Positions 1-8,534 of a stretch of DNA of 64,000 nt are shown here, in pieces. This DNA comes from Agromyces albus (GTDB lineage Bacteria > Actinomycetota > Actinomycetes > Actinomycetales > Microbacteriaceae): NCBI RefSeq assembly GCF_030815405.1, contig NZ_JAUSWX010000001.1, positions 3,100,001 through 3,164,000 on the forward strand, in the 5' to 3' direction. Position 1 is the first letter of the stretch, and every line of letters begins with the position of its first letter. The notes below the pieces were generated by a model. That model was not told the origin of the DNA, did no database searches, and was given only the letters and a program-made list of their open reading frames with translations. The position numbers and the translations under genes were made by a program.

Positions 1-157
1 AGTCCTCGATGAAGCTCAGCGCGCGACCCGATGCCGTGTAGTCGGCATAGGTGACCCGGCGCGGGCCGTACGGCCCTGGCATGACCTGGTCGTCTCCGAT
101 CACCGACTCGCGGATGCGTCGGATCAGCGGCAAGCTGCGCACCTGGTGGATGTCCAC
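1..157 (-). CDS. class V-fold PLP-dependent aminotransferase, N-terminal part only
   Basis: The minus strand is open from position 157 to the window edge and encodes about 52 residues. They read like the start of a class V aminotransferase (cysteine-desulfurase fold): a stretch GDDQVMPGPYGPRRVTYAD followed by YTASGRALSFIED, typical of a conserved actinobacterial family acting on an unidentified amino substrate with PLP. The catalytic lysine lies outside the window. A GTG at 157 with an AAAGGGG tract about 13 bases upstream is the likely start; the frame meets a stop at about 223-225. The gene is divergent from the toxin-antitoxin pair. The family call comes from this short stretch only. Confidence 0.7.
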   Translation of the reverse strand, partial: MDIHQVRSLPLIRRIRESVIGDDQVMPGPYGPRRVTYADYTASGRALSFIED

Positions 158-347
158 AGGGCGGACGATACCCCTTTCGCCGCCGCGCGGCCACGGCTCA
201 GAGCCGGGTGGATGGCGCGAGGATCAGCGGCGCCACCGATGAGGACGCCGATCAGACCCGGCGCGAGCGCATCCCGAGCAACAACCCGATCGTCGCCAGC
301 CCGCGCCATCGCCCCCACCAGCAGGCGCCAGGCCAGTTACGATCCGC

Positions 348-353
348 TATAGT
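348..353 (+). promoter_or_regulatory. -10 box (TATAGT) of a leaderless promoter
   Basis: TATAGT ends 7 bases before the GTG start of the HTH-nucleotidyltransferase gene. Transcription would begin at or near the start codon, giving a leaderless mRNA. No Shine-Dalgarno sequence precedes this start, which agrees. No clear -35 box is visible. Confidence 0.55.
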
Positions 354-360
354 TGCGATT

Positions 361-855
361 GTGACTAGTGCAGCCGACGTGATCCGCAAGGCCCGCGAAC
401 GAGCCGGCCTCACGCAGCAAGCTCTCGCCGAACGGGCTGGAGTGACTCAGAGCGTGATCAGCGCCTACGAGTCGGGGCGGCGCGAGCCGTCGTACGCGAC
501 GCTCACCCGGCTGGTGAACTCGGCCGGGTTCACGCTCGAGCCACACCTTGAACCCCTGCCCGCCACGAGTGCCCTCACTGTCGTGCGCGCTCATGCCGAC
601 GAGCTCCGAACTGTGCTCGGTGCGCTCGGTGCCGTCGACATCCGCGTCTTCGGCAGTGTCGCGCGCGGTGATGAGACCGAGGCGAGCGACGTCGACCTGC
701 TGGTCGATCTCGAGACTGATGCCGGTCTCTTCGCCCTGCTTCGCATGCAGAGTGCCGCCGAGGCGATCCTCGGGCGATCGGTCGACGTCGCGCCGGTGTC
801 GGGGTTGAAACCCGACGTCGCCGAACGAGTACTCCGTGAAGCGGTGTCGCTGTGA
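361..855 (+). CDS. HTH-MNT nucleotidyltransferase antitoxin (MntA type)
   Basis: This 164-aa protein has two domains. Residues about 5-60 form a Cro/C1-type helix-turn-helix (LTQQALAERAGVTQSVISAYE). Residues about 75-164 form a minimal nucleotidyltransferase with the motif GSVARGDETEASDVDLL, in which G98-S99 and D110/D112 are the signature residues. In MNT/HEPN pairs the nucleotidyltransferase neutralises the HEPN toxin by adding AMP to it. The fused HTH suggests that the same protein also represses the operon, which is inference. GTG 361 is chosen because the HTH begins there and a -10 box sits 7 bases upstream. The stop overlaps the start of the HEPN gene (GTGA), so the two are co-translated. 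Confidence 0.85.
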   Translation: MTSAADVIRKARERAGLTQQALAERAGVTQSVISAYESGRREPSYATLTRLVNSAGFTLEPHLEPLPATSALTVVRAHADELRTVLGALGAVDIRVFGSVARGDETEASDVDLLVDLETDAGLFALLRMQSAAEAILGRSVDVAPVSGLKPDVAERVLREAVSL

Positions 856-1175
856 GTCGGAATCCTGCCGACCGCCTCATCGACATCGCCTTCGCGTGCG
901 AGCGAATCGCCGAGTACGCGGAGCGCTCCGAGGCATCCGACGACCTCGTGTTCGACGCGATCCGAATGAGACTTGTCGAGATCGGAGAAGCGGTGAGAGA
1001 CCTCGACGACGCAACGCGAAGCCTCGCCCCCGAGTTGCCCTGGGCTGAGATGGCGCGCATGCGCGACATGCTCGCCCATCGATACTTCGACACGACGCAC
1101 GCCATTGTCATGGCGACAGCCCGCGACGATATTCCGCGCCTCGCCGAAGCTGTTCGGCGCATGCTCAGCCGCTGA
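852..1175 (+). CDS. hepT: HepT-like HEPN ribonuclease toxin (DUF86)
   Basis: This 107-aa all-helical protein belongs to the HepT/DUF86 HEPN family. The catalytic motif R-x4-H-x-Y is intact: R71, H76 and Y78 in RDMLAHRYF. Family members are RNases or tRNA-targeting toxins that act as dimers, and the motif tyrosine is the residue AMPylated by the partner nucleotidyltransferase. The GTG start overlaps the antitoxin stop by four bases. Antitoxin first, toxin second is the usual order for this class. A strong hairpin follows at 1274-1308. The toxin looks intact. Confidence 0.87.
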   Translation: MSRNPADRLIDIAFACERIAEYAERSEASDDLVFDAIRMRLVEIGEAVRDLDDATRSLAPELPWAEMARMRDMLAHRYFDTTHAIVMATARDDIPRLAEAVRRMLSR

Positions 1176-1273
1176 GCGCGGCCAGCTGACTCACCGGCGC
1201 GCGGCGAGTTCATGTGCCACCGGCACATCGCGGTACTTCGGTACTTCGGTACCGACTTCACGGACAAAAGCAT

Positions 1274-1308
1274 CCGCTGGGCCAGCTACATCGCCGCTGA
1301 CCCAGCGG
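1274..1308. terminator. bidirectional hairpin between hepT and the MFS gene
   Basis: Arms at 1274-1286 and 1296-1308 pair over 13 bp with one G-T wobble and a 9-base loop. It lies between two convergent genes, so it probably ends transcription from both sides. There is no long T tract, as is common in this group. Confidence 0.55.
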
Positions 1309-1322
1309 TGCGATCGCGAGGG

Positions 1323-2696
1323 TCAGGCGGCGGATGCCACGAGCTCACGGGCCGACGAGCGCGAGTGCTCCGCGACATCCGACTCGGCTGAGAACGAATC
1401 GACGAGCTCCGCGACATCCGTCGCCTCCTCGCTTGTGTCGAGCGGGTGCGCGATCTCGTCCCGCGTCATCCGTGCCGCGATGATCGCGACGACCCCGATC
1501 ACGAGCGGCGCCACCCCGGCGATCAGGAACACCACCGGCAGCCCCAGCGACTCCCCCGCAGGTCCGGCGAACGCCATCGACACGGGCATGAACGCGAGCG
1601 AGACGAAGAAGTCGAGGCTCGAGACCCGGCCGAGCATCTCCGGCGGAACCCGGCGCTGCAGCAGCGTGCCCCAGATCACGACGCCGCCGTTGAACGCCGC
1701 GCCGACCAGGAAGGCAGCGAGGGCCATCACCCAGATCTGGTCGGTCAGTCCGAACACCGCGAGCGGGAGGCATCCGAGAGCCCACAGCAGGTTCATCACG
1801 GTCAGGTAGCGCCGCGGCAGGCGAAGCGACGCCACGACCATCGACCCGACCGCACCGCCGATGCCGAACGCCGCCAGGATCAGCGCGTGGTCGGCCGGGC
1901 CGCCGCCGTCGACGTCCTTGATCACGAACGGCACGAGCACCTCGAACGGCCCCATCATGAGCAGGATCAGCAGCGACGCGAACACCAGGGTGCCGAGCAG
2001 CCACGGCGTGCGCACCATGTAGCCGAACCCCTCGCCGACGTCGATGAGCAGGGCGATGGCCGGATGCCGCGTGCCGCCTGCCTGCTCCGCGCGCTCGCCG
2101 CGCACGGGCAACTCAGGGAGCTTCAGGATGCACACCGCCGCCACGATGCCCGTCAGTGCGGCCACGGCGAGCGCGGCACCGGGCGACGAGATCGCGATGA
2201 GCCCGCTCGCGAGCGCCGGCCCGCCCGCCTGCATGAGGATCGGCCGGGCCATGCCCTCGAAGCCGTTCGCGGCGAGCAGCTGGTCTTCGGGCACGACGCT
2301 CGGCAGCAGCGCCGAGTAGGCCGGGTAGTACAGCCCGGCCATCACGCCGCCGACGAGCGCGACCGCCGCGAGCTGCCAGACCGCCAAGGCGCCGGTCAGC
2401 GAGAGCAGGGCGACGACGCCGACGCTCGCGGCCCGCACGACCTCGACGACGAGCAGGATCCGCCGCTGCGGGATGCGGTCGGCGAGCGCTCCGCCGAGCA
2501 AGGTCGTCAGGAGCATCCCGACCGCGGATGCGCCGGCGACGAGTGAGAGCTCGGCCGCGCCGCCGCCGATCGCGACGATCTGCCAGACCAGGGCCACCAG
2601 CCAGATGCCGGAGCCGACGAGCGACGAGACGAGGGCCGCCGCGAGCCACCGGTACGACGCGTTGCGCAAGGGCCGAAGTGCCCGAGGTGTTGACAT
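1323..2696 (-). CDS. MFS transporter, drug exporter-like (EntS/YfiS type)
   Basis: This 457-aa membrane protein has about 12 hydrophobic segments and the MFS motif GALADRIPQRRILL after the second helix. It resembles actinobacterial exporters of the EntS/macrolide-efflux type, which use the proton gradient to expel small molecules; the substrate cannot be told. The C-terminal 50 residues are hydrophilic and acidic. ATG 2696 is preceded by GAAGGAAGAAGATC, a good ribosome site. The gene stands alone, convergent with hepT. A 31-base element upstream (2763-2793) resembles one in front of the DHFR-family gene at 19509. Confidence 0.85.
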   Translation of the reverse strand: MSTPRALRPLRNASYRWLAAALVSSLVGSGIWLVALVWQIVAIGGGAAELSLVAGASAVGMLLTTLLGGALADRIPQRRILLVVEVVRAASVGVVALLSLTGALAVWQLAAVALVGGVMAGLYYPAYSALLPSVVPEDQLLAANGFEGMARPILMQAGGPALASGLIAISSPGAALAVAALTGIVAAVCILKLPELPVRGERAEQAGGTRHPAIALLIDVGEGFGYMVRTPWLLGTLVFASLLILLMMGPFEVLVPFVIKDVDGGGPADHALILAAFGIGGAVGSMVVASLRLPRRYLTVMNLLWALGCLPLAVFGLTDQIWVMALAAFLVGAAFNGGVVIWGTLLQRRVPPEMLGRVSSLDFFVSLAFMPVSMAFAGPAGESLGLPVVFLIAGVAPLVIGVVAIIAARMTRDEIAHPLDTSEEATDVAELVDSFSAESDVAEHSRSSARELVASAA

Positions 2697-2762
2697 GATC
2701 TTCTTCCTTCGCTGAGTGAGCGGGTGCTTCGAAACGGATGCCTCGAAGGATGCTTCTACTCA

Positions 2763-2793
2763 GGCGTCGAACAAGATCGGGCGAGATCGACAT
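2763..2793 (-). promoter_or_regulatory. 31-base element shared with the region upstream of 19509
   Basis: This stretch and 19549-19579 match at 24 of 31 positions. Each lies 40-66 bases upstream of a minus-strand gene (an MFS exporter here, a DHFR-family protein there). Both read as a possible short ORF beginning MSISP on the minus strand. A common regulatory site or leader is possible; the function is unknown. Confidence 0.25.
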
Positions 2794-2930
2794 GACGAGT
2801 GTTCGAATTGCGTCGGAAGGCGAACCCGCGCCCCGAGGCGCGATGACCGCGCGGGCACCGCGCCCGAGCGCACGGAATGGCAGCGCGGACGCCGCCCGCG
2901 CCGCGTCTCAGATTCCGCCGGCGCCGCGTC

Positions 2931-3362
2931 TCAGACGGTGCCGGCCGGAGGCCACACGCCGATAATGATGGCCATGACGACGATCGTCACGAGCTCGTGT
3001 GCCATGTTGAGCACGGTGAGCGACGACGGGCGGCCCTCGAAGGCGTCGTGGGTGATGAACCTCGCGGCCGTGAACCCGGCCCACAGGATCACGGCCGTGA
3101 GGAGCGCCGCGACCAGGTAGCCGCCACCGTAGAAGTGCCACGCGATCGTCGAGGCACCCGCGAGCACCCATGCCGTGACGAAGCTCACGAGCAGCGTCAC
3201 GATGATCGGCATCACCGCGTTCGCGCCCGGACGATCGATGTCGACGTTCGCGAGCTTCGCCCACCGGGTGCCGAACACCCCCCGCGCGTACCAGATCGCT
3301 CCGACGGCCATGCTCGACGCCGTCGCCAGCAGTACCGCCCAGTAGTTGATCTCGGGGACCAT
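2931..3362 (-). CDS. DUF1761 family membrane protein
   Basis: This 143-aa protein has four predicted membrane helices. It opens with INYWAVLLATASSMAVGAIWY, the hallmark of DUF1761, and carries a later LNMAHELVTIVVMAIIIG segment. The molecular function of the family is unknown. ATG 3362 has an excellent GGAGG six bases upstream. It is followed on the same strand by nothing close, and the next gene upstream (DUF1697) is also on the minus strand 144 bases away, so it is probably its own unit. Confidence 0.8.
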   Translation of the reverse strand: MVPEINYWAVLLATASSMAVGAIWYARGVFGTRWAKLANVDIDRPGANAVMPIIVTLLVSFVTAWVLAGASTIAWHFYGGGYLVAALLTAVILWAGFTAARFITHDAFEGRPSSLTVLNMAHELVTIVVMAIIIGVWPPAGTV

Positions 3363-3506
3363 CTTCGCCTCCTCGTGGCGGCCGAGGCCGCCATCGCTGC
3401 GCTTCGTTGTCGTTGCGCGTGAGCGTACTCCCGCCGCGGTGCCGGTGGGCCGCAGCGCGCCGAACGTTCGAGCTTCGCCGCGCCCGAGCGTCGCGATCGG
3501 GGCGAT

Positions 3507-4112
3507 TCAGGGCCGTGCAGCGGCATCCGCTGCGTCGAGCTTCTCGAGCAGCCGGATGGAGGTGCTCCAGGTGCGCACGGTCATCCGCTGGAAGATGGGC
3601 TTGGCCATGAACAGCTGGATTCGCGTCTTGGTGGCGCGCGCCGCCACTCGAGAGAAGTAGATCGCGCCCGGACCGGGCGCCACGGAATCGACGCCCTCGC
3701 GCAGCTCGGGCAGCTCGGCGAACGCCTCCTCGGCCGTGAGCGGGTGCTTGAGGAAGAAGATGTCGCTTCGCAGTTCGGGAGATCCGTGATCTGCGGGCGC
3801 GGCCTCGATCGTCTGGGCAAGCTCGTCGCGCGACCGGATCACGACGAGCAGGGGCATCCCGAACCGCTGCTCGAGCATCGCCTCCACCGCCGTCTCGAGC
3901 TTCGGCCCCTGTTTGTGGTCGGCGCGGAACAGCACATTGCCGCTCTGGAGGAAGGTGCTGACCTCCCCGTATCCGGCCTCGCGGAAGCACGCGACGAGTT
4001 CGGGCATGCGAATCGGATTCCGGCCACCCACGTTGATGCCCCGCAACAGTGCGACGAATGAGGAGCCGGAGCGCGCGGCATCCGCTGACTTCTTCTGGGC
4101 GGTGGCGGTCAT
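3507..4112 (-). CDS. DUF1697 domain-containing protein
   Basis: This 201-aa soluble protein has the DUF1697 opening FVALLRGINVGGRNPIRMPEL and the conserved FLQSGNVLF segment near residue 50. The family is widespread in actinobacteria and its biochemical role is not known. ATG 4112 is chosen because it lies just before the conserved region; the reading frame extends far upstream only as antisense of the VOC gene. It is divergent from the dehydratase/VOC gene, with about 130 bases of shared upstream DNA. Confidence 0.82.
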   Translation of the reverse strand: MTATAQKKSADAARSGSSFVALLRGINVGGRNPIRMPELVACFREAGYGEVSTFLQSGNVLFRADHKQGPKLETAVEAMLEQRFGMPLLVVIRSRDELAQTIEAAPADHGSPELRSDIFFLKHPLTAEEAFAELPELREGVDSVAPGPGAIYFSRVAARATKTRIQLFMAKPIFQRMTVRTWSTSIRLLEKLDAADAAARP

Positions 4113-4242
4113 GTGCACATGGCTACCAGACCGAAGCGGATGCCGCGACCGGCGCAGCGTGTGCGACGAAACCGAGAATCGACCTCTTCCGGATCGTGGT
4201 GCCGTTCCGCTATGTTCCTCGTCGTCGGGGAAAGGGGATCCC

Positions 4243-5652
4243 ATGCCCGAGGAGCATCGGCTCGCATTCCATGCCGCAGCCGGCGTCGACGACTGGCGGG
4301 TGATGTATTGCGGACCGATCGCGCACTTCGCCGCCGAGTCGGTGCGCGCCGGGGCGACGTTCGCCACCGCCATCGCGGCGCTCGACGAGCTCGCGGAGCA
4401 TCCGCCGCTTATCGACGTTCGACCGAGCGGAGTCACGGTGCGCCTGCACGCCGACCTCTCTGGCCTCGACGACGGCGCGGCCGATCGAGCCCGTGCGATC
4501 TCGGCCGCCGCCCGCGACCACAGGCTCGCTCCTCGCCCCGACCGCACGCAAGACCTGCAGATCGTCATCGCGACGCAGCTGCCGGTCGAGGAGGTGCTGC
4601 CGTTCTGGCGGGCGGTGCTCGGGTACGCCGACAACGCGGGCGACGATCTCGTCGACCCGCGAGGTCGTGGGCCGACGGTGTGGTTCCAGCAGCTCGACCC
4701 GGCGAAGCCGTTGCAGCACGCGATGCACCTCGACCTGGCCGTGCCTCGCGAGACCGCGGTTCGGCGACTCGACGCGGCGGTCGCCGCCGGCGGGCGCGTC
4801 GCCCGCGATCTCTCCTGGAGGTACTGGACCTGCGCGGATGCCGCGGGCAACAAGGTCGACCTCGTCACCTGGCCAGACCTGCCGGTGCCCCAAGCGGAGG
4901 CGGCGCGGTTCGGCGGCGACATTGCGGTCGGCCGGCCTGCGCCCGAGGCGCCGGCGGAGCCGAGGGGCGCTCCCCTCGTCGCCGCCGGCCCCGCCGAGCT
5001 CGAGCGCGGCGAGGCCATGTTCACCGCGTTTCGCGAAGCATCCGATCTCGACGACTGGCCCGTCGTCTTCTTGGGGCCGACCGCCTGGTTCCGCACCGGG
5101 TCGCTCGCGCGCAGCGCCGAACTCGCCGGCGTGCTCGCCGAGCTCGACGGGGCGGATCGGCTGCACCTCGACGTCCACGCCGACGGCGTGGCCATTCGGC
5201 TCGCCCGCGACTTCACCGAGCTCGTCGACGCCGACCTCGACCTCGCGCGGCGCATCTCAGCGACCTCGCGCGAGTTCGGCGCCGCATCCGACCCGGCGCA
5301 CGTGCAGACGATCCAGGTGGCGATCGCGTCGAAGCCCGATGACGACGTGCGCCCGTTCTGGCGCGAACTGTTCGGCTACGCCGAACACGGCCCCGAGGAT
5401 CTGGTCGACCTCCGAGGCCGCGGACCGAGCCTGTGGTTCCAGCAGCTCGCGGCGGAGAAGCCGCTGCGGCACGCGTTCCACATCGATGTGTCGCTGCCCC
5501 GTGCCGTCGGCCGGGCGCGCGTCGAGGCAGCGCTCGCGGCCGGCGGGCGGATCGCGGATGACCCGGAGGGGCACGGGTGGTGGACGCTCGCCGACCCAGC
5601 AGGCAACAAGGTCGACGTGGCGATCTGGCCCGACCGCGATGGCGCGGGATGA
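4243..5652 (+). CDS. tandem pterin-dehydratase-like/VOC protein (two PCD-VOC units)
   Basis: The 469-aa protein consists of two similar halves (about residues 5-220 and 262-466). Each half has a segment resembling pterin-4a-carbinolamine dehydratase (EHPPLIDVRPSGVTVRL in half one) followed by a vicinal-oxygen-chelate domain (PFWRAVLGYAD...DLVDPRGRGPTVWFQQ in half one, PFWRELFGYAE...DLVDLRGRGPSLWFQQ in half two). Single PCD-VOC proteins are known in actinobacteria and their substrate is unknown. The dehydratase His-His pair is degenerate in half one and absent in half two, so dehydratase activity is doubtful. ATG 4243 follows a strong GGGGAAAGGGG. A gene-internal duplication is the simplest origin. 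Confidence 0.78.
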   Translation: MPEEHRLAFHAAAGVDDWRVMYCGPIAHFAAESVRAGATFATAIAALDELAEHPPLIDVRPSGVTVRLHADLSGLDDGAADRARAISAAARDHRLAPRPDRTQDLQIVIATQLPVEEVLPFWRAVLGYADNAGDDLVDPRGRGPTVWFQQLDPAKPLQHAMHLDLAVPRETAVRRLDAAVAAGGRVARDLSWRYWTCADAAGNKVDLVTWPDLPVPQAEAARFGGDIAVGRPAPEAPAEPRGAPLVAAGPAELERGEAMFTAFREASDLDDWPVVFLGPTAWFRTGSLARSAELAGVLAELDGADRLHLDVHADGVAIRLARDFTELVDADLDLARRISATSREFGAASDPAHVQTIQVAIASKPDDDVRPFWRELFGYAEHGPEDLVDLRGRGPSLWFQQLAAEKPLRHAFHIDVSLPRAVGRARVEAALAAGGRIADDPEGHGWWTLADPAGNKVDVAIWPDRDGAG

Positions 5653-5658
5653 CCGTCC

Positions 5659-6243
5659 TCAAGGCGTTGGCGAGCTGCCCTTCCGCTCGGCCAGCTGCCG
5701 GAACGTGATCGACCACCGCTCCTCGGTTACGGGCGGGATCGAGTGCTGCCACGTCCAGCGCGCCGCGCCGGTGAGCACGTAGGCCGACCGAGGCGCGAGC
5801 GGCTGCTCGAAGACGCGGCGCTCGCCGCCCGCGGCGGTGCGTTGGAAGCGGATGACGCAGGCGGAGCCGAGTGACACTCCGACCACGACGCCACCGAACG
5901 CGAGCACGTCCTTGTGCCAGCCGATCGTGGCGCCCGGTGGGTAGCGGCTGACCAGCGCCTCCTCGAAGCTCTCCGTGGCGACGCCGCTGAAGTCCGCCGC
6001 CCGCGAGCGGAGGTCGAGGAGGTAGTCGGGCATCGGGTCGACCTCGGTCGTGCCGCGGGTGTCGAAGTCGTAGCCGACACCGAAGGCGTGCGTGAGCCGG
6101 CGTGAGGGGACGCCGTGCATGACCAGCGGGGTCACCTCGAGCCGCGCGAAGCGCTCGAGCAGCGCGGCCTCCTCGTCGACCGAGATCAGGTGGTCGCGAT
6201 ACGAGAGGCCTGACGGCCGCTCGACGACTCCGCGCATCGCCAT
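5659..6243 (-). CDS. AlkB-like 2-oxoglutarate/Fe(II)-dependent dioxygenase
   Basis: This 194-aa protein of the AlkB fold would use Fe(II), oxygen and 2-oxoglutarate to remove alkyl groups from nucleic acid or protein. The iron ligands are visible as H110 and D112 (WHKDVLAFG) and H167 (WQHSIPP), and the 2-oxoglutarate-binding arginines as R176 and R182 (RWSITFR). The length is short, like bacterial AlkB and ALKBH homologues without extra domains. ATG 6243 is preferred; a GTG two codons earlier is possible, and the open frame extends to 6306. It is convergent with the VOC gene, only 6 bases apart, and divergent from the LVIVD gene. Confidence 0.82.
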   Translation of the reverse strand: MAMRGVVERPSGLSYRDHLISVDEEAALLERFARLEVTPLVMHGVPSRRLTHAFGVGYDFDTRGTTEVDPMPDYLLDLRSRAADFSGVATESFEEALVSRYPPGATIGWHKDVLAFGGVVVGVSLGSACVIRFQRTAAGGERRVFEQPLAPRSAYVLTGAARWTWQHSIPPVTEERWSITFRQLAERKGSSPTP

Positions 6244-6463
6244 GCCCACCAGTATCGACCGCTCCCGCGGGGTCGCGCACCGGCTTGCGCCGGGGTCAGG
6301 GCGCACGAATCACCGGCCGCCCCTGCCAACAACCATTGACGCGAGACATCCGCCGCCGAGAGGATGAGCACGCTTTGTGTGGGGCGCACCACATCGCGCC
6401 ACACGGAGTCTGTCGGTGCCGCACGGACGCGACCGACGGCCAGCCACGATGCGGAGGAACACA

Positions 6464-7852
6464 ATGAAAGCCCTTCGATTGATCTCAGTAGCCGGAGCCA
6501 CCGCCCTCATGTTCGGTTTGGCGATCGCCAGCCCGGCCATGGCACATCCACCAGAGGACGAGGGCGGCACGCATGAGCACCCGATCTCGAACCCCGCCCC
6601 CGACAGCTTCAGTCCCGGCGCCAGCCACCTCTTCAACGCCCCGCGTTCCAGCGAGGCCACCCAGTCCGATCTCGCCTTCAAGGGCGACTACGCGTTCGCC
6701 GGCAACTACAACGGCTTCCGGATCTTCGACATCAGTGACCCGGCGCATCCGACGCTCGTGAAGGACGTCTGGTGCCCCGGCGCGCAGAACGACATCTCGG
6801 TGTGGGGCGACGCGATCGTGCTGTCGGTCGACTCGGTCCGGACCGACTCCACGTGCAGCTCGACGGCCGTACCGGCCCCATTCGCGGTCGGCTGGGAGGG
6901 CGTGCGCGTCTTCAGCCTCGCGAAGGTCCTGGCCGAGCCGACTGACGCGGACGGCTTCACCCGGTTGGAGGCCGAGGCCAACGTCTACACGGACTGTGGC
7001 TCACACACCCACACTGGTATCCCCGACGGCGACCGAGTGCTGCTGTACGTCTCGTCGTACCCGCTGCGCGGCGGCCCGAGCTGTGGCCCCGGCAACCCCG
7101 CTGGCAAGGACCCGCTCCACAAGGTCATCTCGATCGTGGAGCTCCCGCTCGGCGACCTGGCCGGCACCGACCTGCTCAAGACCGTGCCGATCGACGTGCC
7201 GACCTGGGATCTGCTGCCGGCCCCCGCATTCAACCCCATGCAGGGATGCCACGACATCCAGGTCTACCCGAAGCACAACCTCGCTGGCGCCGCGTGCTCC
7301 AGCGTCGGCCAGCTGTGGGACATCTCCGACCCGGAGAACCCCGACACCCTCAACCCGTTGTGGGAGGTCGACGAGCCGCAGGTCGAGTTCTACCACTCCG
7401 CCATGTTCAGCAACAAGGCAGACACCGTGGTCTTCGGCGACGAATCGATCAACCAGACGTGTGACGACGGCAGCGGCTCGGGCCAGCTGTGGTTCCACGA
7501 CGCCAAGACCGGTGCGAAGGTCAGCAGTTTCCAGATCCCGCGCAGCCAGGATGGCGAGTACTGCTCGGCCCACCTCTTCTACCCGCTGAAGGGCGGCAAC
7601 AAGCTGGTCTCGTCCTGGTACAACGGCGGCGTGACGGTCGTCGACTTCAGCGACCGGACCCAGCCCCAGGAGGTCGCCTTCTACGACCCCGCTCAGCAGG
7701 TCGTCGGCGAGGCCGGTCTGTGGGCCGCCTATCCCTACAACGGGTACGTGTACAGCAACGGTCTGTACCGCGGCTTCGACAGCTACTTCATCCCGGAGGC
7801 CCGGGGCGACGGCAAGAAGCAGACCCACCTGAACCCGCAGACCCAGGAGTAA
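6464..7852 (+). CDS. secreted LVIVD-repeat beta-propeller-like protein
   Basis: This 462-aa protein starts with a Sec signal peptide (basic KALR, hydrophobic core, ASPAMA-H cleavage near residue 27). The mature part contains LVIVD-type repeats, for example GFRIFDISDPAHPTLV and GGVTVVDFSDRTQPQEVAFYD, expected to fold as a beta-propeller. Paired cysteines and a His-rich N terminus fit an extracellular protein. The role and ligand are unknown. The start is fixed by GGAGGA six bases upstream of ATG 6464. Codons ending in AAG or AAC are a little more frequent than in its neighbours, which could hint at transfer. A long hairpin (7870-7908) ends the unit. Confidence 0.82.
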   Translation: MKALRLISVAGATALMFGLAIASPAMAHPPEDEGGTHEHPISNPAPDSFSPGASHLFNAPRSSEATQSDLAFKGDYAFAGNYNGFRIFDISDPAHPTLVKDVWCPGAQNDISVWGDAIVLSVDSVRTDSTCSSTAVPAPFAVGWEGVRVFSLAKVLAEPTDADGFTRLEAEANVYTDCGSHTHTGIPDGDRVLLYVSSYPLRGGPSCGPGNPAGKDPLHKVISIVELPLGDLAGTDLLKTVPIDVPTWDLLPAPAFNPMQGCHDIQVYPKHNLAGAACSSVGQLWDISDPENPDTLNPLWEVDEPQVEFYHSAMFSNKADTVVFGDESINQTCDDGSGSGQLWFHDAKTGAKVSSFQIPRSQDGEYCSAHLFYPLKGGNKLVSSWYNGGVTVVDFSDRTQPQEVAFYDPAQQVVGEAGLWAAYPYNGYVYSNGLYRGFDSYFIPEARGDGKKQTHLNPQTQE

Positions 7853-7869
7853 CCCCGCAGGTTCACGTT

Positions 7870-7908
7870 CACAGGTCCTCGGCGGAGCGTTTCCGCCGGG
7901 GACCTGTG
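7870..7908 (+). terminator. strong hairpin terminator after the LVIVD-repeat gene
   Basis: Arms at 7870-7886 and 7892-7908 pair over 17 bp with a single G-T wobble and a 5-base loop (GCGTT). It lies 17 bases past the stop codon at 7852. Confidence 0.75.
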
Positions 7909-8032
7909 CGTCGGTGGGCTGCTGGAATCCGCGAGTCGAGGCCGAGTTTCAAGGCGTTGCCGCACGGGGGCGTGCGGAGTAAATTCCGCACCGATAGCGG
8001 TGCAGGGTTGCGTCGCCGAGGGGGAGATCGAG

Positions 8033-8488
8033 ATGGCTGATGCACAAACAGGTCTCGAACCGACGATCGAGATCACAGACGATGATTACCCGGAAATCAT
8101 GCGGATCATCGCGTCGGACGGTGAGATCGACACGTATCTGGGAAGTGTCGGCATCGAGCCCGACGTGTTCGAGGGCACGGAAGTGGATACCACCATCTGC
8201 GCGCAGGAGAGGGCGGCGCTCGGCGGTTCGCTGCGCTACGTCGTGGAGTCCGCCGGCGAAGCGACGGGATCGCTTGAATCGGTGAGGAAGATCATCGTGC
8301 CACTCTCGACGGCCACCTCGCTGTTGGGATCCCTTGGCGAGGTGAGTAACGAAGGCCTGCGGCTGGTCGACTGCCTGGAGGAGAAGCGTCCTGAGGCCGC
8401 GGCCAAGATTCGCGAGACGTTCGAGCTCCTCGGCCTCGATGACGACCGACTCAGGCGAGCGGTCGACAAGCAGTCGGCTGGAGGCTGA
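8033..8488 (+). CDS. hypothetical protein, acidic, 151 aa
   Basis: No family is recognised. The 151-aa product is acidic and helical, with no signal peptide or membrane segment. It has a middle part (GSLRYVVESAGEATGSLESVRKIIV) and a C-terminal helix (LEEKRPEAAAKIRETFELLG). ATG 8033 follows GGGGGAGA with good spacing, and codon use is normal for the window, so it is a real gene. It stands alone between the LVIVD terminator and the convergent HD-domain gene. Confidence 0.65.
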   Translation: MADAQTGLEPTIEITDDDYPEIMRIIASDGEIDTYLGSVGIEPDVFEGTEVDTTICAQERAALGGSLRYVVESAGEATGSLESVRKIIVPLSTATSLLGSLGEVSNEGLRLVDCLEEKRPEAAAKIRETFELLGLDDDRLRRAVDKQSAGG

Positions 8489-8534
8489 CCGAGACGGCGG
8501 CCAGCCCGCCCAGCGCTGAGTGTGGAACGCCGCG

